DNA of 64,000 bases from Euborellia annulipes. Taxonomy: Eukaryota; Arthropoda; Insecta; Dermaptera; Anisolabididae. Under the pieces are notes generated by a model. That model was given only the letters and a program-made list of their open reading frames with translations, had not been told where the DNA came from and did no database searches. This document shows positions 21,084 to 31,506 of this stretch, piece after piece. How positions within the stretch are numbered: the stretch's first letter is position 1; the number at the start of each line of letters is the position of its first letter. The translations under genes and the position numbers were made by a program. Location of the stretch: assembly GCA_023213315.1 (NCBI GenBank), contig JAKCPI010000409.1, positions 1 through 64,000 of the forward strand. Direction: 5' to 3'.

Positions 21084-22322
21084 TAGGGTTGGAAAAGGAG
21101 CTCGAAAAGTCGATTTTCGATTTTAGTATTGACTTGACATTTTTTGATTCTCGGAATCTATTAATCATTTCCGAAACTTTTAAAAATTATAACTTGTGGT
21201 TAGGAGATACTCAGTAACTATTAAATATATTTATTTATTTATAATATAAGATTTATTAAGTATTAAAACATTTTATTAAATACAACACACACAAATAGAG
21301 TTTTTAATAAAAGAATATTCTACTCAAAAATGGCACGAGATATGGCTCCGAACATTAAAATAAAAGTAGAAGTTTTTTGCTGGGACACATCGTTAAGGTT
21401 ATGGATATGGAGAAAATATACACCAGCGGTGGCTTTCCCCATTAAAATAATTTATTTTGCAAATATTTCGGAATGCCTTCTCAATCCATCTTCAGTGCAT
21501 CAAATTACACATATGTGGAGCGTGTAGTTAATGATAAAATTTTCTGTATGAGAAGCCAGTCAACAATTGGGGAGGACTTTTTCATGTGCAAGCCACTGAG
21601 GGAAATATAATATAGCCTAATATTGATAAAGTTGGTTAAATTCCCTTTTTTGCAAAAAACAGTTTTTCACAGTGACCGGTTTGGTGCAAGCAAGTTGTAT
21701 TACTGGATGGATTGCGTAGGCATTCCAAAATATTTGCAAAATAAATAATTTTAACGTGGAAAGCAACCGCTGGTGTATATTTTCTCCATATCCATAACAT
21801 TAAAATAAAATATGAAAGTTGAGTATCAAAATAAAACATTAAAATTGAGTTGAGGAATTAAGAATGCCACATATGTTCACTAACCGATCTTAGAAAGCGT
21901 GTTGATTGGTGTGTTATGTGTAGGTTTTACAAGAAAGATGAAAGTCAATCAATGAAAACGTTACAAACTAGTATTACCATCGGATTCCAAGTATTGTAAG
22001 AAAAAAGTCGAAGTCGTCCAGTGAGAATCGATTCTAATCGACTTGAGAGAGTTCAACTCGATTCTAAAAAGTCGATTATTTTCAGTAAAAGATAGAGTAA
22101 TGATATTACTTTCGTATTTATTTTTAAATTAATATAATTAAAAATTGAATTCAGGCTTATCTAGCCGAGACTCACCCCTCAAACTTTCCTTAATAAATAG
22201 CTTTTTTAATTTAATTTTCAGTCCTCTGTCAAATAATAAATAAATAGATTTTATTTCTTTGTGATAATTTTCAGTAAAAGATCGATTCTTGACTCAAGTC
22301 AGAGTCGACTTTTTCATCCCTA
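21084..22322 (+). mobile_element. TAGGGATGG-family MITE, long copy with insertions
   Basis: Ends TAGGGTTGGAAAAGG and TTTTCATCCCTA. Two extra segments: a foldback element (21399-21797), and the block at about 22105-22265 that also follows the copy at 939-1291. Confidence 0.75.
21399..21797. mobile_element. Foldback element with ~80-bp inverted ends
   Basis: TTATGGATATGGAGAAAATA at the left and its complement TATTTTCTCCATATCCATAA at the right open inverted arms of about 80 bp each (inner words CGGAATGCCT / AGGCATTCC). The host motif ACATTAAAATAAAA occurs on both sides (about 21353 and 21798), consistent with a target duplication. The centre is unique and non-coding. Confidence 0.7.
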
Positions 22323-23865
22323 GCTCAGCATATGTCAAAGACCATATTCATTTTATTTAGACAGTTATTTAATATTTATATAATTATATTTTTAAAATTT
22401 TACACTGCTCGATAGATAGATGATGAGAATAATGTTAATTATTATCTCTTCTGGAAACATAATAATCGAATATAACAATTCTACTAAAAATTAATGCGTT
22501 GGATAGAATAAATTATTATGTAGCCTACTTATTTATTGAAATTGTTCCACTGGTATTTATAACAGAACCCTTTTTTGATTGTCACCCGGAGGCTCTCCAG
22601 CCCAGCCCTTGTTACCCCAATGTTTAAACACACATTAATTATGCTTTTTGAAGGGAAAGCTCACCTCTTTAAACTATTGTATTCATTTTATAACATATGT
22701 ATTTTGAATTAATCGCTTTTCTCAATATCCTGGATGTGGCCCATTTATTTTAAGTTACCCTAAGATATGTAAATTTATTCAGTAAAAAATTAATAACTAC
22801 CGCTATCTCTCCAGTATAATAATCCAACTCGACGTGTTTTTTTTTTCTCCTATAAAACTAGTAAACTTAAAAGTTTTTATCAAAAGCGCTCTTTGATCGG
22901 TTTCAGGGATGGGGGTTTTTTCGTTGTACTCAACGCACATAGATATAAAAAACATGGACTATATTTTAACACACTGTTGGATAATAACGTGTGCTCGTTT
23001 GTCAACCCAATGGAGCCTGCATCATAGTATGGAATGAAAAATATTGACATAATGCATTTAACGTAGAAAATGAGAAAAACTAACATATATAGCGCGAGAG
23101 TTGATCTATAAAAGGGACGCAGCAATATAACGGCATAACGTTACTGCTGCTTATCAGCGAAATGGCTGTGTTTATTGATTCTAGCCGGAATGAATTTGAA
23201 AATCCCCCCCCCCCCCCCACCGATCGTTATGATCAATGAGATTACGGCTCAATACAAGTGAATTTGTCATTCTGAATTATGGTTATTCAAGATTTAATAT
23301 CTCTAATTAAAATATTGTATTTTTTTTCGGGCTTTGTTAGGCAAACATTCCTCTTCTATTTATGGATGGTAATTTTGTTTATTTATCGCGATATGACAAA
23401 GAGAATAAATGCAAATCCAATATATATAGCGCTAGATTTTATTTATTTTATTTTTTTATTTATTTATTTTTTTTTTTTTATAGGGAAGAGAGGGTTGTGA
23501 TATATATTTTTAAACCATTTTATTATATGTTCTTGTGCTCACGAAAATATCCTTTTATACATAAATTTTCTTCCTTAAACGAAAGATTGGCCTTGTCTTT
23601 TAAATTCCATTCTTTATTCTATAAGAATGTATTTATATACGTGTATATTATACAAAATATTATATACGAGTTATTAGATTTAGGGTGTTTTCGGAAATAG
23701 ATTTTTTTTTTTTTGTATTTAAAATAGAATCCAATTTTATTCTATTTTAGAGGACGTTTTTTATATCACTCTTTAACCGTTTGGAGATAACAAAATAATG
23801 AAAGAGGAGGCAAAATTGATAATATTGATACTAAATTGCCTTTCTTAGGGTGTCAAGTTTTTTTA
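22323..23865. other. Unique AT-rich sequence, no gene seen
   Basis: Contains a C run near 23204-23218 and a T-rich zone near 23440-23480. Short frames at 23279-23700 are low-complexity and T-rich; I do not call them genes. Confidence 0.4.
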
Positions 23866-23968
23866 CTTTCTCTTACCTATATATGAATTATATAGAAAGT
23901 ATTTGATCATGTCAAGAATAGGATGTCGAGATTTTGATGAATTGTTTTGATTTTTTTGAGTCTCTCTA

Positions 23969-24151
23969 GCAACTCCAGAACATCTTATATTTTGCTGTCC
24001 TCTACTTAAATCACAGAGAAGTCCTTTCATAGCAGCAGTACGACCTAACTTCAGAGACCCACCTTCATACAACCAATTCCTGAAACACGCCAACGAAACA
24101 ACAATTCAAGCTGTCCACAAATTTTCCATAGCATCAAAGCTCAAAATATAA
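23969..24151 (+). pseudogene. LINE ORF2 C-terminal fragment
   Basis: Sixty codons plus stop, open from within a broken element. The start reads ATPEHLIFCCPLL, the 'xTPEHLLxxCP' C-terminal motif of non-LTR retrotransposon proteins, where His and Cys residues form a small zinc-binding-like signature. A helix-rich tail (FLKHANETTIQAVHKFS) follows. There is no reverse-transcriptase core nearby, so this is a short 5'-truncated relic. It belongs to a different LINE lineage from those at 16.6 and 60 kb. Confidence 0.65.
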
Positions 24152-24164
24152 GCCTTTGGACCAG

Positions 24165-24430
24165 TGGCTCCCAACCGGTGTGCCCCGGCACCCAAGGGTG
24201 CCGCGAGAATGCCTCAGGGGTGCCGCGATATATTAAGGTAAAAAAAAAAGAGGTAGAAAAAATAAAGTTTTGCAAGAAAAAAGGTCAAATGGTTTACCCA
24301 GAATCGGAAAAATTTTCCAAGAGCGGAAAAAATAAAGCCTTGCCTAAAAAAAGGTCAAATGGTTTTCCCAGAAAGAGGAAAATTTTTGCAAGGGCGGCAA
24401 AAATTTCGTTTTGCTATAATAAAAAAAAAA
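24165..24430. mobile_element. hAT-like terminus and low-complexity tail
   Basis: CAGTGGCTCCCAACCGGTG followed by the internal palindrome GGCACCCAAGGGTGCC is a typical hAT end. The downstream AAATTTT/AAGGTCAAATGG direct repeats show no matching right terminus before the HER resumes. Confidence 0.5.
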
Positions 24431-24745
24431 GGTCCCTTGAGTCTAAAAAAGTGGGTCCCGCAAATTGTGCGGTGTAACGATTTTAAACATGAAGGAATTG
24501 AGCTTCTGTATTGAAATTTTATATTTAAAGTCCCGGACACTCAAAATAAGCTTTTGAACAAATCGGCCAAAAAATACTAGTATTATATTACCTATGCACT
24601 TTTTCAGTTTTTTTTTTTTTTTTTTTTTTTCGATTTTTTCAAATTCGTTCCAAAGATTTTGATTAAAATTCAAAAATCAATTATTTTTTAGATGCTCTTT
24701 AAAATGTATCTCATTTTGCCCTTAAAATATTTTGAAACACACTTT

Positions 24746-25002
24746 CAGGGGCGTATTTGGGGGGGGGGGCGAGGGGGCCCGGGCCCCCCCCGAAATTTCC
24801 CAAACACATATACATATATAGGGATATACAGACATCAGCACAACAAATTTTTCCGCAGGATGGACAACTTTGGTTCCGCAATAGAAAAAATGTTCCTCAA
24901 AAAATTTTGTGTGAAAAAAGTATAGTTTCTTAAAAAAAAATTTTCCTCAGAAAAATTTTTGAGTTTGGGCCCCCCCCGAAAAAATTTCTATATACGCCCC
25001 TG
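24746..25002. mobile_element. Non-autonomous hAT element (CAGGGGCGTAT family)
   Basis: Ends CAGGGGCGTATTTGGG and TATATACGCCCCTG; perfect 8-bp TSD CACACTTT at 24738-24745 and 25003-25010. Short relative of 17109-17627. Confidence 0.9.
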
Positions 25003-25118
25003 CACACTTTTACAATACCAGTGTGGTTTCGATACTTTTACTCGATACCGTAAAGGTCGCAGAGTATCGATTTGAAAAGTACTTGGATCGAAAGAAAAGT
25101 ATCGAGCAAGTACTTGTA

Positions 25119-25346
25119 CAGTGAGCGCCACAATTAAGTGCCCACTTGATAGCTTTAGCCTTAAGTTATATGGTATGGAGGAATATGGTTAATGGTGAAA
25201 TAATTTTAAATTTTAAAAGGTAAAATAAAATCATCTGTATCAGATTTTACGTTATACTTTTTCGGTCATTAAAATTATTTCACTTTACACCATATACTAT
25301 AGCATATACTTACTATCAAGTGGGGACTTAATTGTGGAGCTCACTG
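25119..25346. mobile_element. Tc1/mariner-type MITE
   Basis: Inverted ends CAGTGAGCGCCACAATTAAG and CTTAATTGTGGAGCTCACTG (about 30 bp) flanked by TA on both sides (25117-25118, 25347-25348). The interior is itself palindromic. A terminal fragment of the same family (TACAGTGAGCGC) occurs at about 41325. Confidence 0.82.
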
Positions 25347-25348
25347 TA

Positions 25349-25930
25349 CCAAGTATTTAATCTTATCGTTTCATCCGTAGTCTTGAATAAGACACACAAA
25401 AATGAAGACACAAAACATTCTCAGAAGTCAAATATAATTGACTATCAATATTTTCAAAAAAAATACCAAGAGGAAGTTTTTAAGCTTAAAGCATGGAACA
25501 ATAAATATTCATAAATATATTTCCATAATTTTCTTTCCACCTGTCCGACGCCTAGAGAGTTTCTTGAAATCTTCAGACTCCATTACATACTAACTGCTGT
25601 TCTAATTTTCCTTTTAAATCATAATGAAATATATTCAACATACTGAGACAGACAGACAGACCCATGCTCGTATTAGATGATTTAATGGAGATGTAATACT
25701 TTTCAAGATGATGATGTTAAATAATAAGTATGGAATAAATCATTAAATAAATTATAGATATCAACCTAATGAAAGTAAAAAAAAAAAAGGTCCAACAGCA
25801 AAAAAGAATTGAATTATTTAATTAAACATATATAGAAAGGATCCGATTGACAAAAAAAATAACCATGAAATTGAAGATGAAAAAAAAAAATTAAAATTTT
25901 TTTTTCTGTTAAAAGGCAATTTGAATTGCT
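25349..25930. other. AT-rich sequence, nothing identified
   Basis: A GACAGACAGACAGAC tract near 25647 may be a HER or Helitron leftover. No gene seen. Confidence 0.4.
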
Positions 25931-26330
25931 GCCCCCCCCCCCCCTCCCCTCGCTCCTTTGTAAAAATGCATAGCCATGATCAAAAGACAAGGACAAAAAG
26001 TCTTTGGCCACCTTCTCTTTTTTTTGTAACGAATTGCCAATTATTTTGGTATCGGCGAGCTCGTGTCTTGATCTGTTTGCTGGCCGATGACACCCAATGG
26101 ACACGCACACACTTGTGGCACGCGATTCCCTCGCCTGGCCCTTGATTTTATTTATCTCCAAAAGGACCATTCGTCACAGATGTTCTCGATGGACGAGAGA
26201 ATCCCTTTTCAATGACGAGGAAAAGAAAAAATAATTTGAATCAGAATATTTGTGTCTTTCTTTTGAGATAAAAAAAATAAAAAATAAAATAAAAATGAGA
26301 TGAAAAGGAATCATCTGGAAGGGCTCGTGG
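25931..26330. other. Higher-complexity island
   Basis: Starts with a C run, then non-repetitive sequence with GATGACACCCAATGG, GGCGAGCTCG and GCACGCGATTCC. Short open frames on both strands show no known motif. Candidate regulatory or transcribed DNA. Confidence 0.22.
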
Positions 26331-26465
26331 TGTCCAAATTGCGTGAATAGTGATAATAAGGCTTATTTATATTAGGGGTCGGATGATTGAAATCGATTCA
26401 CCCTTTGGTCAATTAATAAAAAAAAATAAATCTGTTCATTAAATTTTATTCCAAATCGAGAACAC

Positions 26466-26515
26466 GCCGAAAAAATCTGGTGGAACTGGTTGCACCAGAT
26501 TTTTTTTTATTAATA
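26466..26515. repeat. HER hairpin fragment
   Basis: AATCTGGTGGAACTGGTTGCACCAGATT is the outer part of the HER hairpin with the inner stem deleted. A similar shortened form is at about 61694-61727. Confidence 0.6.
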
Positions 26516-26564
26516 ATTTAATTCTATTTTAATACCTAAGTCTCCATATTTATTAAAAATCTGG

Positions 26565-27118
26565 GAGGGCTCGCTGGTGTAGTGAGCTAGGGTGTCAGCT
26601 TCTACAAAGAAGATCCCCGTTCAAACCCTGGGCATGCGGGATTTTTCATTAAATAAAAATATTTATTTAATGTAAACAAATCCTCAAGCAAGCCCTGGAT
26701 TGGAATATAGGATCTTTCCACAATAGCCCTCAGGCAACTCTACGAGGAGAGGGAGTTGCTGTGACACCCCGTCCTGTGGAAGGGACGTAAAGAAGGTTCC
26801 CTCTCAGTGATGCATTCTTCGAAAGGAGTAGGCTACACGTCGGTGCTGAGGAGTCCCACCTCAAACCAGGACATCCTCCATAGCATAGAAGAGGTTGGAT
26901 ATAAGGAGCCGGTTGGAACCAGAAATAAGGATTAGTTCACTAGCTAGAGACGAGAGAGCAGGAGGAGGAGCTAGAGATAGGAAATGATGTAACTTCACGG
27001 GGTGTCGGTAGATGGCTACGGCCAGAGGCCGGTTGGGTTTGAGTGTGTGTCTCCGTACACGTAAGCACCTCGGGTAAATAAACGGGGATCCCGATAGGAA
27101 TTTCAAATAATAATAATA
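26565..27118 (+). mobile_element. SINE-C, ~550 bp, full length
   Basis: tRNA-like head (A box CTGGTGTAGTGAGCTAGG, B box CGTTCAAACCC within the first 75 bases), a long body and an (AAT)n tail. Perfect 13-bp TSD ATTAAAAATCTGG at 26552-26564 and 27119-27131. Near the head, GTAAACAAATCCTCAAGCA and TGGATTGGAATA match the 3' region of the Helitrons at 51.27 and 6.4 kb, so part of the body is shared with or captured from that family. Confidence 0.82.
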
Positions 27119-27239
27119 ATTAAAAATCTGGTAGCATAGCACACAAATTTCTCTTAAGTTTGGTAAGAGAAAGTTGTGTTCTGTGCTTGTAACACCAGAT
27201 TTTTTGTGACGACATATATTTAATTCCCGCCGATATATT

Positions 27240-27494
27240 TTTTTTTTTTATAAAAAAAACATTCACACTTTTTTCTCATTCACACTCACACTGTCCTTTC
27301 GGCAACTTGGGCCATATAATACATTTACGATATCCGTTATTGATTAATATACATATATTGGGGGTCGAGGCATTTCTATTTAAGCCATTTGGTATCCAAA
27401 TGGCTTAAATAAAATCATCGAACTGCTTGGGGTCCGAACCCGCGACGTTTGGTATACGAGGTTAGCACGCTAACCTCTACACCAAGCCCGGGGG
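27240..27494 (-). mobile_element. SINE-A copy, full length, with a 13-bp TSD
   Basis: Complete with tRNA head at the right. TSD CCGCCGATATATT at 27227-27239 and 27495-27507. The HER sequence without the insertion is seen at about 31615-31626. Confidence 0.93.
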
Positions 27495-27560
27495 CCGCCG
27501 ATATATTAGAATTCAAGATGTAAAATTTATAAACATGGGAAAATATTTATATTCTGTTAC

Positions 27561-27831
27561 CAAGGGCGGATACAAGGGGAAGGGGGGAGTAAAGGGGGAA
27601 TTACCCCCCCCCCTGAGATTTGAAAAAAATACTTTTTTTCGAAAAAAAGAATGTATTTTTAATGTAAAATTTTAAAAATTAATACTTAGAAATTTGATTT
27701 GTATTTATATTCTGGCAAAACAGAAAGTACAGAATGCGCCTTTAAACCGAAATTAAGAAAAAAATGTGTGCTGTGCAACCAGTCACTCCAGATTACCCCC
27801 CCCCCGAGAAACACCTCTGGACCCGCCACTG
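27561..27831. mobile_element. hAT MITE (CAAGGGCGGAT family) inside a HER
   Basis: Ends CAAGGGCGGATACA and GGACCCGCCACTG. TSD TCTGTTAC (27553-27560) against TCTGTCAC (27832-27839). Its right half contains GTGTGCTGTGCAACCAGTCA, which is HER hairpin-arm sequence. Confidence 0.82.
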
Positions 27832-28151
27832 TCTGTCACCATGGCAACCATTTCTCCTATCTTTCCTACGAAGGACAAGAGTACTGTAAAGTGGACTTTA
27901 ATCAATTTTCAAAGCAAAATGAGAATATACATTTTAAAGAGCATCTAAAAAATAATTGATTTATGAATTTTAATAAAAATTGTTAGAGCAAATTTTGAGA
28001 AAATCAAAATAAACTGAAAAAGTACATCAGTAAAGTATTAGTACTCTTTGGCCTATTTTGTTCAAAAGCTAATGTTTTATGGTTGTGGAGATTTAATCAG
28101 GATCCGAAGGATTTGCAGCCAGGAGATTAAATAAAAAAATATTTAAATTTT

Positions 28152-28205
28152 ATATTCGCCAACGTTTCGGTCGTCAATTATGACCTTCATCGGGCCCTAT
28201 TATCA
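28152..28205 (-). ncRNA. Hammerhead-ribozyme-like motif
   Basis: Minus strand: CCGATGA (U4 changed to C), extra A, helix II GGTC/GACC, GAAAC, GTT. Stem I GCC/GGC plus an outer ATA/TAT. The core change makes activity unlikely. Confidence 0.45.
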
Positions 28206-28860
28206 TAACATTTATTTAGAAAAATTAAATAATTAAATACCCATAGAATATTTTTAAACATATAGGCTACTTTATTTCATATTGCAGTATACAACAATAG
28301 TAAAAAGCAACAAGCAAATTTTAAACAATTGGTGTTCGCAAGAGCAACCTCTTGGTACGGTGAAGAGAAAAAAATACTTAATTTAGATATTTTGATGAGA
28401 TCTCTGTGGATGGGATGGTATTTGTGTTTTTCTGAGAGCTGGGTGGTAGCGTGAACAGCGCCAAGTCTGCCTAGGGACGGGGGAGTTGCTGTGTTAGCCG
28501 TTAACTCCACGTGTCTGGCATGCGCTTATTTTGCACTTTAAGCAAGTATAATTTCTATTAGATATATTTATTAATTAGATTTTATATAAAATGTCATTTG
28601 AAGCAATTTTATCAGATATCGGCCTTATTTATTCAAATTATTTGCTAGCAAATATAATTTTATCAAGCATATTAATTTAGAATTAGCCCCTTTAAGGTTT
28701 ATTTACTGTGAAAATCAGCCCCCTGTCATTAAGAGTAATATTTTTTTTTTTTTTTACACTAAACGTAATAAAAATAAAAAAATAAATATATTCATGAATT
28801 CGTATTTTTTGTAGGCAAATATTTAAGGGCCTAGCAAGCGAGCGCGTTACTCCATAGGTG
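28206..28860. other. Mostly unique sequence, no gene called
   Basis: Around 28380-28520 composition is more complex (GGGTGGTAGCGTGAACAGC, GACGGGGGAGTTGCTG) with a 77-codon minus-strand frame lacking known motifs. The remainder is AT-rich. Confidence 0.3.
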
Positions 28861-29266
28861 TTATTCAAGCTATTATATATAAAATGTGCGTGCGTGTGTG
28901 TTATGTGTGTGTGGGTCGTTTTGGCTCTAATTGTCCGTCCGTGGGGATGGGAAAGGGGGGGGGGATGAAACTTCCTAAATGAGCAAAAGGGTTAGAGGGG
29001 ACCAAATGGGCCGTATCTGCTGCCCGCCCTTTTAATGGGACCCAATCGAGAATTAGCGAAACGCAGCTCCCCCTCCCTTTCGAAGAGTATATATCACCCA
29101 GGACTTCAAATTGTGCACATTTTGCCTTTTGGGTTTTTGTCCGATTAAAATCACAATTGATAAAATAGAGAGTGAATCCGATTGTAGGGTTATTTAATAG
29201 AGAACACGCTGCTCCCTCCATCGTTAAAACTAGAACTGATATGGATGAACAATTATTTAAATCCAA
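28861..29266. other. Higher-complexity island
   Basis: GTGTGTG tract, then a CpG-containing non-repetitive block with a 121-codon minus-strand frame lacking recognised motifs. Possibly regulatory or untranslated exon. Confidence 0.22.
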
Positions 29267-29408
29267 AAATGTTTCTGTGCATAGATTACATTTTGTATTA
29301 ATTATTTATTAAAAATATAAATATTGTACAGATAGCGATGAGAAGTGGCTGTTGACTTTAAATAGGAGACACAGCAGCCAAAGAAATTAAATAAAAGACT
29401 TTTATCTA

Positions 29409-29610
29409 ATTAATTAATCGTGGACGTTTCGGTCACAAATCACGACCTTCATCATGACGATTAATTGTTAAAATACAAGATGTAGAGTATTATTTTTACT
29501 TGTCATTGTCACTTAGTGACAATGATATATTTAATAATACTCTACATACAATTAATCGTCCTGATGAAGGTCGAGATTTTCGACCGAAACCTCGAAGATT
29601 AATTAATTAA
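29409..29610. repeat. Palindrome with paired hammerhead-like motifs
   Basis: Inverted arms, each with a hammerhead-like motif facing outward (minus in the left arm 29410-29467, plus in the right arm 29551-29604), around a centre with TTGTCACTTAGTGACAA. On the minus strand the left motif has GAAACGTC and a stem I with 10 of 11 pairs (arm AATTAATCGTC), but its core reads ATGATGA instead of CTGATGA. Confidence 0.72.
29551..29604 (+). ncRNA. Hammerhead-ribozyme-like motif
   Basis: Core CTGATGA (29561-29567), extra A, helix II GGTCG/CGACC, GAAAC, then CTC in place of GTC. Stem I: TTAATCGTC (29552-29560) pairs with GAAGATTAA (29594-29602) at 8 of 9 positions. CUC still fits the N-U-H rule, but the ACGU mini stem III is lost. 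Confidence 0.6.
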
Positions 29611-29639
29611 ATAATTTCCTCCATAAACAAATAAAAATT

Positions 29640-29797
29640 TTAAACGTTTCGACTACTTATTCTGCAGTCGTTTTCAAGCACTGTGCGCTTACTTCGACTT
29701 GAGCGAACTGACTTCTCGTAGGTGTCCCTTCGCTTAAGTCGAAATAAGCGCACAGTACTTGAAAACGACTGCAGAATAAGTAATCGAAACGTTGTAA
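29640..29797. repeat. Second ribozyme-like palindrome, adjacent
   Basis: Arms TAAACGTTTCGACTAC... and ...GTAATCGAAACGTTGTAA with long complementary interior (AAGCGCACAGTACTTGAAAA). Helix II in the left arm (minus strand) is GACTGC/GTAGTC, fully paired with one wobble. The core is TTGAAAA, changed at two conserved positions, so this pair is a more divergent or dead lineage. Confidence 0.6.
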
Positions 29798-29915
29798 ATT
29801 ATTTATATTTTTAAAAAATAATTAATACAAAATGTAATCTATAATTAAAAACTCCCATAATAAAATAAACAAAAATGTTTCTGGTGCTAAAAAACGTGTA
29901 AATATTTTACTTTCT

Positions 29916-30730
29916 CTTACCTATATATATTATATATGTTAATCTTATCTTATATATATAGAGAGAGAAAGAATTGGATAAATCATTCGATATCGAGATT
30001 TATGATAGATATAAACGTTTTGAGGTTCCTTGAGTCCAAAATAGTGGTTTTTGGTCTCTCTGTGTGTCTTGTGTGTCTAGATCCAATTTTAAGCATGAAG
30101 GAATTGAACTACATAGGTAGTTGAAATTTTATTTTTAAGTTAGATACGCTCCTGGAGGAGAAAATAAGCTTTTGATCAAAATCGGCCAAAAAGTAGTAAT
30201 ACTTTACTGATGCACTTTTTCAGTTTTTTCGAATTTCTTAAAATTTGCTCCAAAGATTTTGATTAAAATTCAATTATTTTTTAGATGCTCTTTTTTTTAA
30301 GGTCTTTTTCGGCATCTAAGGCCATTTAGACCCCTTTCCTATTTATTTCAAATGATTTGTAGTCAAATGAAATAAATTTTTCTCGCTTGGGACGGGAAGC
30401 GAACCCGGGACCCCGGCGCGAGAAGTTAGTTTCTTCTCACTGAGCCACGGGTCAGGGGCTAGATGCTCTTTAAAATGTATATTCTCATTTTGCCCTTGAC
30501 ATCTTCTGAAGCACACTTTACTCTTGTACTTTCTAGGAAAGATAGGAGAAATCGTTGCCATGGTAATAAGATATAAATAATTTTTCTGTTTATAAATACA
30601 TCTTGAATTCAAATGTACCGAAACTAAATATAACTCGACCCAAAAAAATCTGGAGTGACAAGCACAGAACACAAATTACCAAAGGTAAGAGAAAGTTGTG
30701 TGCTGTGCGACTACTCACACCAGATTTTCT
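29916..30730 (+). repeat. HER repeat, near complete, with SINE-B inside
   Basis: Left short hairpin at 29916-29970, GAGGTTCCTTGAGTCC, AAGCATGAAGGAATTGA, AGTAGTAATACTTTACTG, then SINE-B (30294-30459), TAGATGCTCTTTAAAATG, GTTGCCATGGTAATAAG and the terminal hairpin to about 30730. Confidence 0.8.
30294..30459 (-). mobile_element. SINE-B, tRNA-derived, with a 12-bp TSD
   Basis: On the minus strand: CCCGTGGCTCAGTGAGAAG (A-box-like), GGGTTCGCTTCCCG (B box), ATTTCATTTGACTACAAATC body, and the terminal domain TAAATGGCCTTAGATGCCG. TSD TAGATGCTCTTT at 30282-30293 and 30460-30471, inside a HER. The head differs from SINE-A but the terminal domain is shared. Confidence 0.85.
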
Positions 30731-31506
30731 TCTTTCCTCTCAATATAAATTATAATAAACAAAGAGTAGTCATTAATGGAAGAAGTGTCACTTACCCCAT
30801 CAAATGTTTTGTAATATTTATAGAACACAATTTTGTGCGTCCAGTTGCACCAAATTTTTTTTTAAATGTGATCGAAACAATAAGAAGACAGACAAAATAT
30901 TTTTGAAAGATAGACAACCCAAATGACTATACTTTATGAGAAAATCAAATTTCCTATTTAAACTCTTAATAAAAATTTGTAGAGTAGCCATATCAATTAA
31001 TTTTATGATTATGAGCGAAAAGAAAGAGATGTTGATGGTCTCTAATGAATTGAAAAGTTGGTCTCGTAATTGTTTGGCTTCTTGTTCCCGTTGGACTTTT
31101 CCATTTGCTTCCTTCACAATGACATCTTAATGACCCAGAACGCAACTCACTCTCCTCTCCTGCTTCTGTAGTTTTTATCCAAAAGATTGTTTTATAAACC
31201 GTTTTCATTAAAATAAACAAAAAACAAAAAAAAGTGCAATTAAATTCTTATTTTTCTTTTTATTCACCTTTTTGTAGTGATTTCTTGTAGTTTTCTCAAC
31301 CAACTGAATCATGCCGATTAAATGTTAAAAAGCTTTTAATATGACCATAGCGTTAACTTTAACGGTTTCTGTTTTTTTTTTCTTTTTAATGTCCCGTGTT
31401 TATTTACTACTCATGGCACAGAAGATAATTTACATCACGATATCTTTTTACAAATATCGAAATTATTACTAATTATAAAGACGCAATTCTTTTAAGAATA
31501 TATGTG
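30731..31506. other. Unique sequence with a weak exon-like segment
   Basis: On the minus strand around 31010-31120 an open frame without its own ATG encodes a charged helix-like stretch (GKVQREQEAKQLRDQLFNSL). It resembles coiled-coil coding sequence, but I see no convincing splice acceptor or donor and no family match. Confidence 0.22.

Larger units (their letters stand above)
23866..24745 (+). repeat. HER repeat interrupted by a LINE and hAT remnant
   Basis: The left end (hairpin TACTTTCTCTTACC...) runs to GAGATTTTGATGA at about 23945. The HER resumes at about 24432 with TCCCTTGAGTCTAAAAAAG and continues to CTCATTTTGCCCTTAAAAT before the next hAT insertion. The foreign 480 bp hold a LINE tail and a hAT-like end. 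Confidence 0.7.
27132..28075 (-). repeat. HER repeat carrying two later insertions
   Basis: The hairpin arm ends near 27205, then CGACATATATTTAATTCCC, the SINE-A insertion (27240-27494), AGAATTCAAGATG, the hAT insertion (27561-27831), CCATGGCAACCATTTC, and the block to GGCCTATTTTGTTCAAAAGC. Insertion order can be read directly: HER first, the other two later. The far end is lost. Confidence 0.8.

Noticed and set aside
23279..23700. Two overlapping plus-strand frames
   Set aside because: T-rich, Phe/Tyr/Ile-dominated translations typical of AT-rich non-coding DNA.
26565..26640. Possible tRNA gene
   Set aside because: tRNA-like boxes only; it belongs to SINE-C, which has an (AAT)n tail and a 13-bp TSD.
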